5,939 nt of DNA from positions 1 through 5,939 of the forward strand of contig CAZCBJ010000231.1 of the NCBI GenBank assembly GCA_964496705.1. Direction: 5' to 3'. The translations under genes were made by a program, and so were the position numbers. Positions 4,969-5,939 of this stretch are shown one piece after another (position 1 is the first letter of the stretch; each line of letters opens with the position of its first letter). The DNA comes from CAZCBJ01 sp964496705 (lineage in GTDB: Bacteria > Chloroflexota > Anaerolineae > Anaerolineales > Anaerolineaceae). Under the pieces are notes generated by a model. It saw only the letters and a list, made by a program, of their open reading frames with translations, did no database searches and was not told the origin of the DNA.

Positions 4969-5939
4969 TTGGCTGCTTATCAGGTTTTCATCTCTTACAA
5001 GCAGTCGGATGAGCAGGGCGAGCCGACCCGCGACAGCGCACTGGCGCGGAGTGTCTATGATTACCTCACCGCGCGCGGGGCGCAGGTGTTCTTTGCCCCG
5101 GTGGCGCTGGAGGGGCTGGGGGTGGCCAATTACGGCCAGGCGATTGAAGAGGCGCTGGACCAGGCGCAGATCCTGGTGGTGGTGGGCACCAAGGCGCAGC
5201 ACATTTCCACCGGCTGGGTGCGCAGCGAGTGGAATTCCTTCCGCATCGAGCTGGTCAGCGGGCGCAAGCCCAACGGGCGCATCTTCACCTATGTGGACGG
5301 CATTCCCATCGGGAAGCTGCCCTATTTCCTGCGCGAGTACACGGTCATCGAGCACAGCGAGCAGGACGCGCTGGGGCGCCTGTGGAACTATGTGCGCAAC
5401 GCGCTGGGGCTGCCAGAGCGCGCGGAGGACGCAGCCCGCAAGCTCAAAGGCGAAGAAGCAGGTCAGCAAGAATTGCAGCCGGAGCGCAGCCATCATCCGG
5501 GTGGAGAGTTGCCCGAACCAGTACCCGCGCAAATCGGCGCGCCAGTAGAGAAACCCGCTGTGCAGAATGCGGCCTCTCCCGTGCCGGCAAAACGCTCCAC
5601 AGCCTACCGGGTGGGGTATACACTGGGGCGCTGGTGGCCGTGGATTACCGCGGGGCTGATTGGGCTGGTGGTGCTGATTGTCCTGGGCGTGAAGGGGATG
5701 GAGAATTTTCAGGCGGAGCAGCGCAGCACGCGCATAGCGCAGGCGGCGGCTGGGATGACGGCAACCACGCGGGCGGCGGCGACGCAAGAGCTGACCGGCA
5801 CATATACCCCAACCCTGACGTTCACGCCGACCCTGACGGTCACGGCGACCCTGACAATCACCCCCACGCCGCTGCCGAGCCCCACGCCGAGTCAAACCCC
5901 CACGCCGCGGGCGGGGGAGACGCGGGTATGGGAAAAGGA
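4969..5939 (+). CDS. TIR-domain membrane protein with Thr/Pro linker (3' end beyond window)
   Basis: The first 323 residues are present, with two bases of the next codon. Residues 4-145 form a TIR domain: YQVFISYK (4-11) is box 1, VFFAP with LEGLGVANYGQAIEEAL (47-63) matches the second conserved region, ILVVVGT (68-74) is a core strand, and GWVRSE87W carries the glutamate at the position catalytic in NAD-cleaving TIR domains. Residues 155-220 are a low-complexity, probably disordered linker. One membrane helix follows at about 225-241 (ITAGLIGLVVLIVLG). Arginine and lysine before it place the TIR domain in the cytoplasm. Residues 278-313 are a Thr/Pro-rich stalk (TPTLTFTPTLT). The last residues, ETRVWEK, resemble the entry to a formylglycine-generating-enzyme-like (SUMF1) domain, common in such proteins; that domain is not in the window, so this is inference. 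It could act in NAD-based signalling or defence, or serve as a scaffold. The TIR assignment is sure; the function is not. Confidence 0.88.
   Translation, partial: MAAYQVFISYKQSDEQGEPTRDSALARSVYDYLTARGAQVFFAPVALEGLGVANYGQAIEEALDQAQILVVVGTKAQHISTGWVRSEWNSFRIELVSGRKPNGRIFTYVDGIPIGKLPYFLREYTVIEHSEQDALGRLWNYVRNALGLPERAEDAARKLKGEEAGQQELQPERSHHPGGELPEPVPAQIGAPVEKPAVQNAASPVPAKRSTAYRVGYTLGRWWPWITAGLIGLVVLIVLGVKGMENFQAEQRSTRIAQAAAGMTATTRAAATQELTGTYTPTLTFTPTLTVTATLTITPTPLPSPTPSQTPTPRAGETRVWEK

Noticed and set aside
4960..5895. A 311-codon open frame on the minus strand opposite the TIR gene
   Set aside because: The opposite plus frame encodes a TIR domain, a membrane helix and a Thr/Pro linker. The antisense product is basic and repetitive, without any domain.

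Overview
The window looks like chromosomal DNA of a GC-rich, free-living heterotroph. I favour a Chloroflexota (Anaerolineae-like) bacterium. The reasons are the high-GC coding style, near-consensus TATAAT -10 boxes in otherwise GC-rich spacers, and a TIR protein whose membrane segment is followed by a Thr/Pro-rich linker, an architecture I associate with that group. This assignment is an inference from style, since the window contains no phylogenetic marker gene.

Layout, all genes on the + strand. (1) 102-2729: a complete GH78-type alpha-L-rhamnosidase with its own -10 box and Shine-Dalgarno sequence. (2) 2968-4263: a complete LarA-family nickel-pincer racemase/epimerase homologue that keeps the cofactor lysine and the catalytic histidines. 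(3) 4228-4884: an AT-richer block without an intact gene. It holds 9-bp-periodic repeats, a ~68-bp inverted repeat pair, and between the arms a frameshifted GxxExxY (PD-(D/E)XK-like) gene. (4) 4969 to the window end: the 5' part of a TIR-domain membrane protein with a forced TTG start, a cytoplasmic TIR domain, one membrane helix and a Thr/Pro linker. It is cut at the window edge just where an extracytoplasmic domain would begin.

The first two genes fit saccharide use: rhamnose release from glycosides, then hydroxyacid or sugar-acid stereochemistry. They are 238 bp apart and need not be co-transcribed. The TIR gene has its own promoter and is unrelated to them in function.

The most unusual material is the repeats. 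Three families occur. Family C (14-bp period) lies in inverted orientation on both sides of the rhamnosidase and runs into its stop codon. Family A (9-bp period) supplies the last 11 codons of the LarA-like gene and recurs exactly 100 bp downstream. Family B (9-bp period) forms the inverted arms around the dead GxxExxY gene. Families A and B share the same head, AGAGAATCC. I see no CRISPR array, rRNA or tRNA gene, or recognisable transposase.
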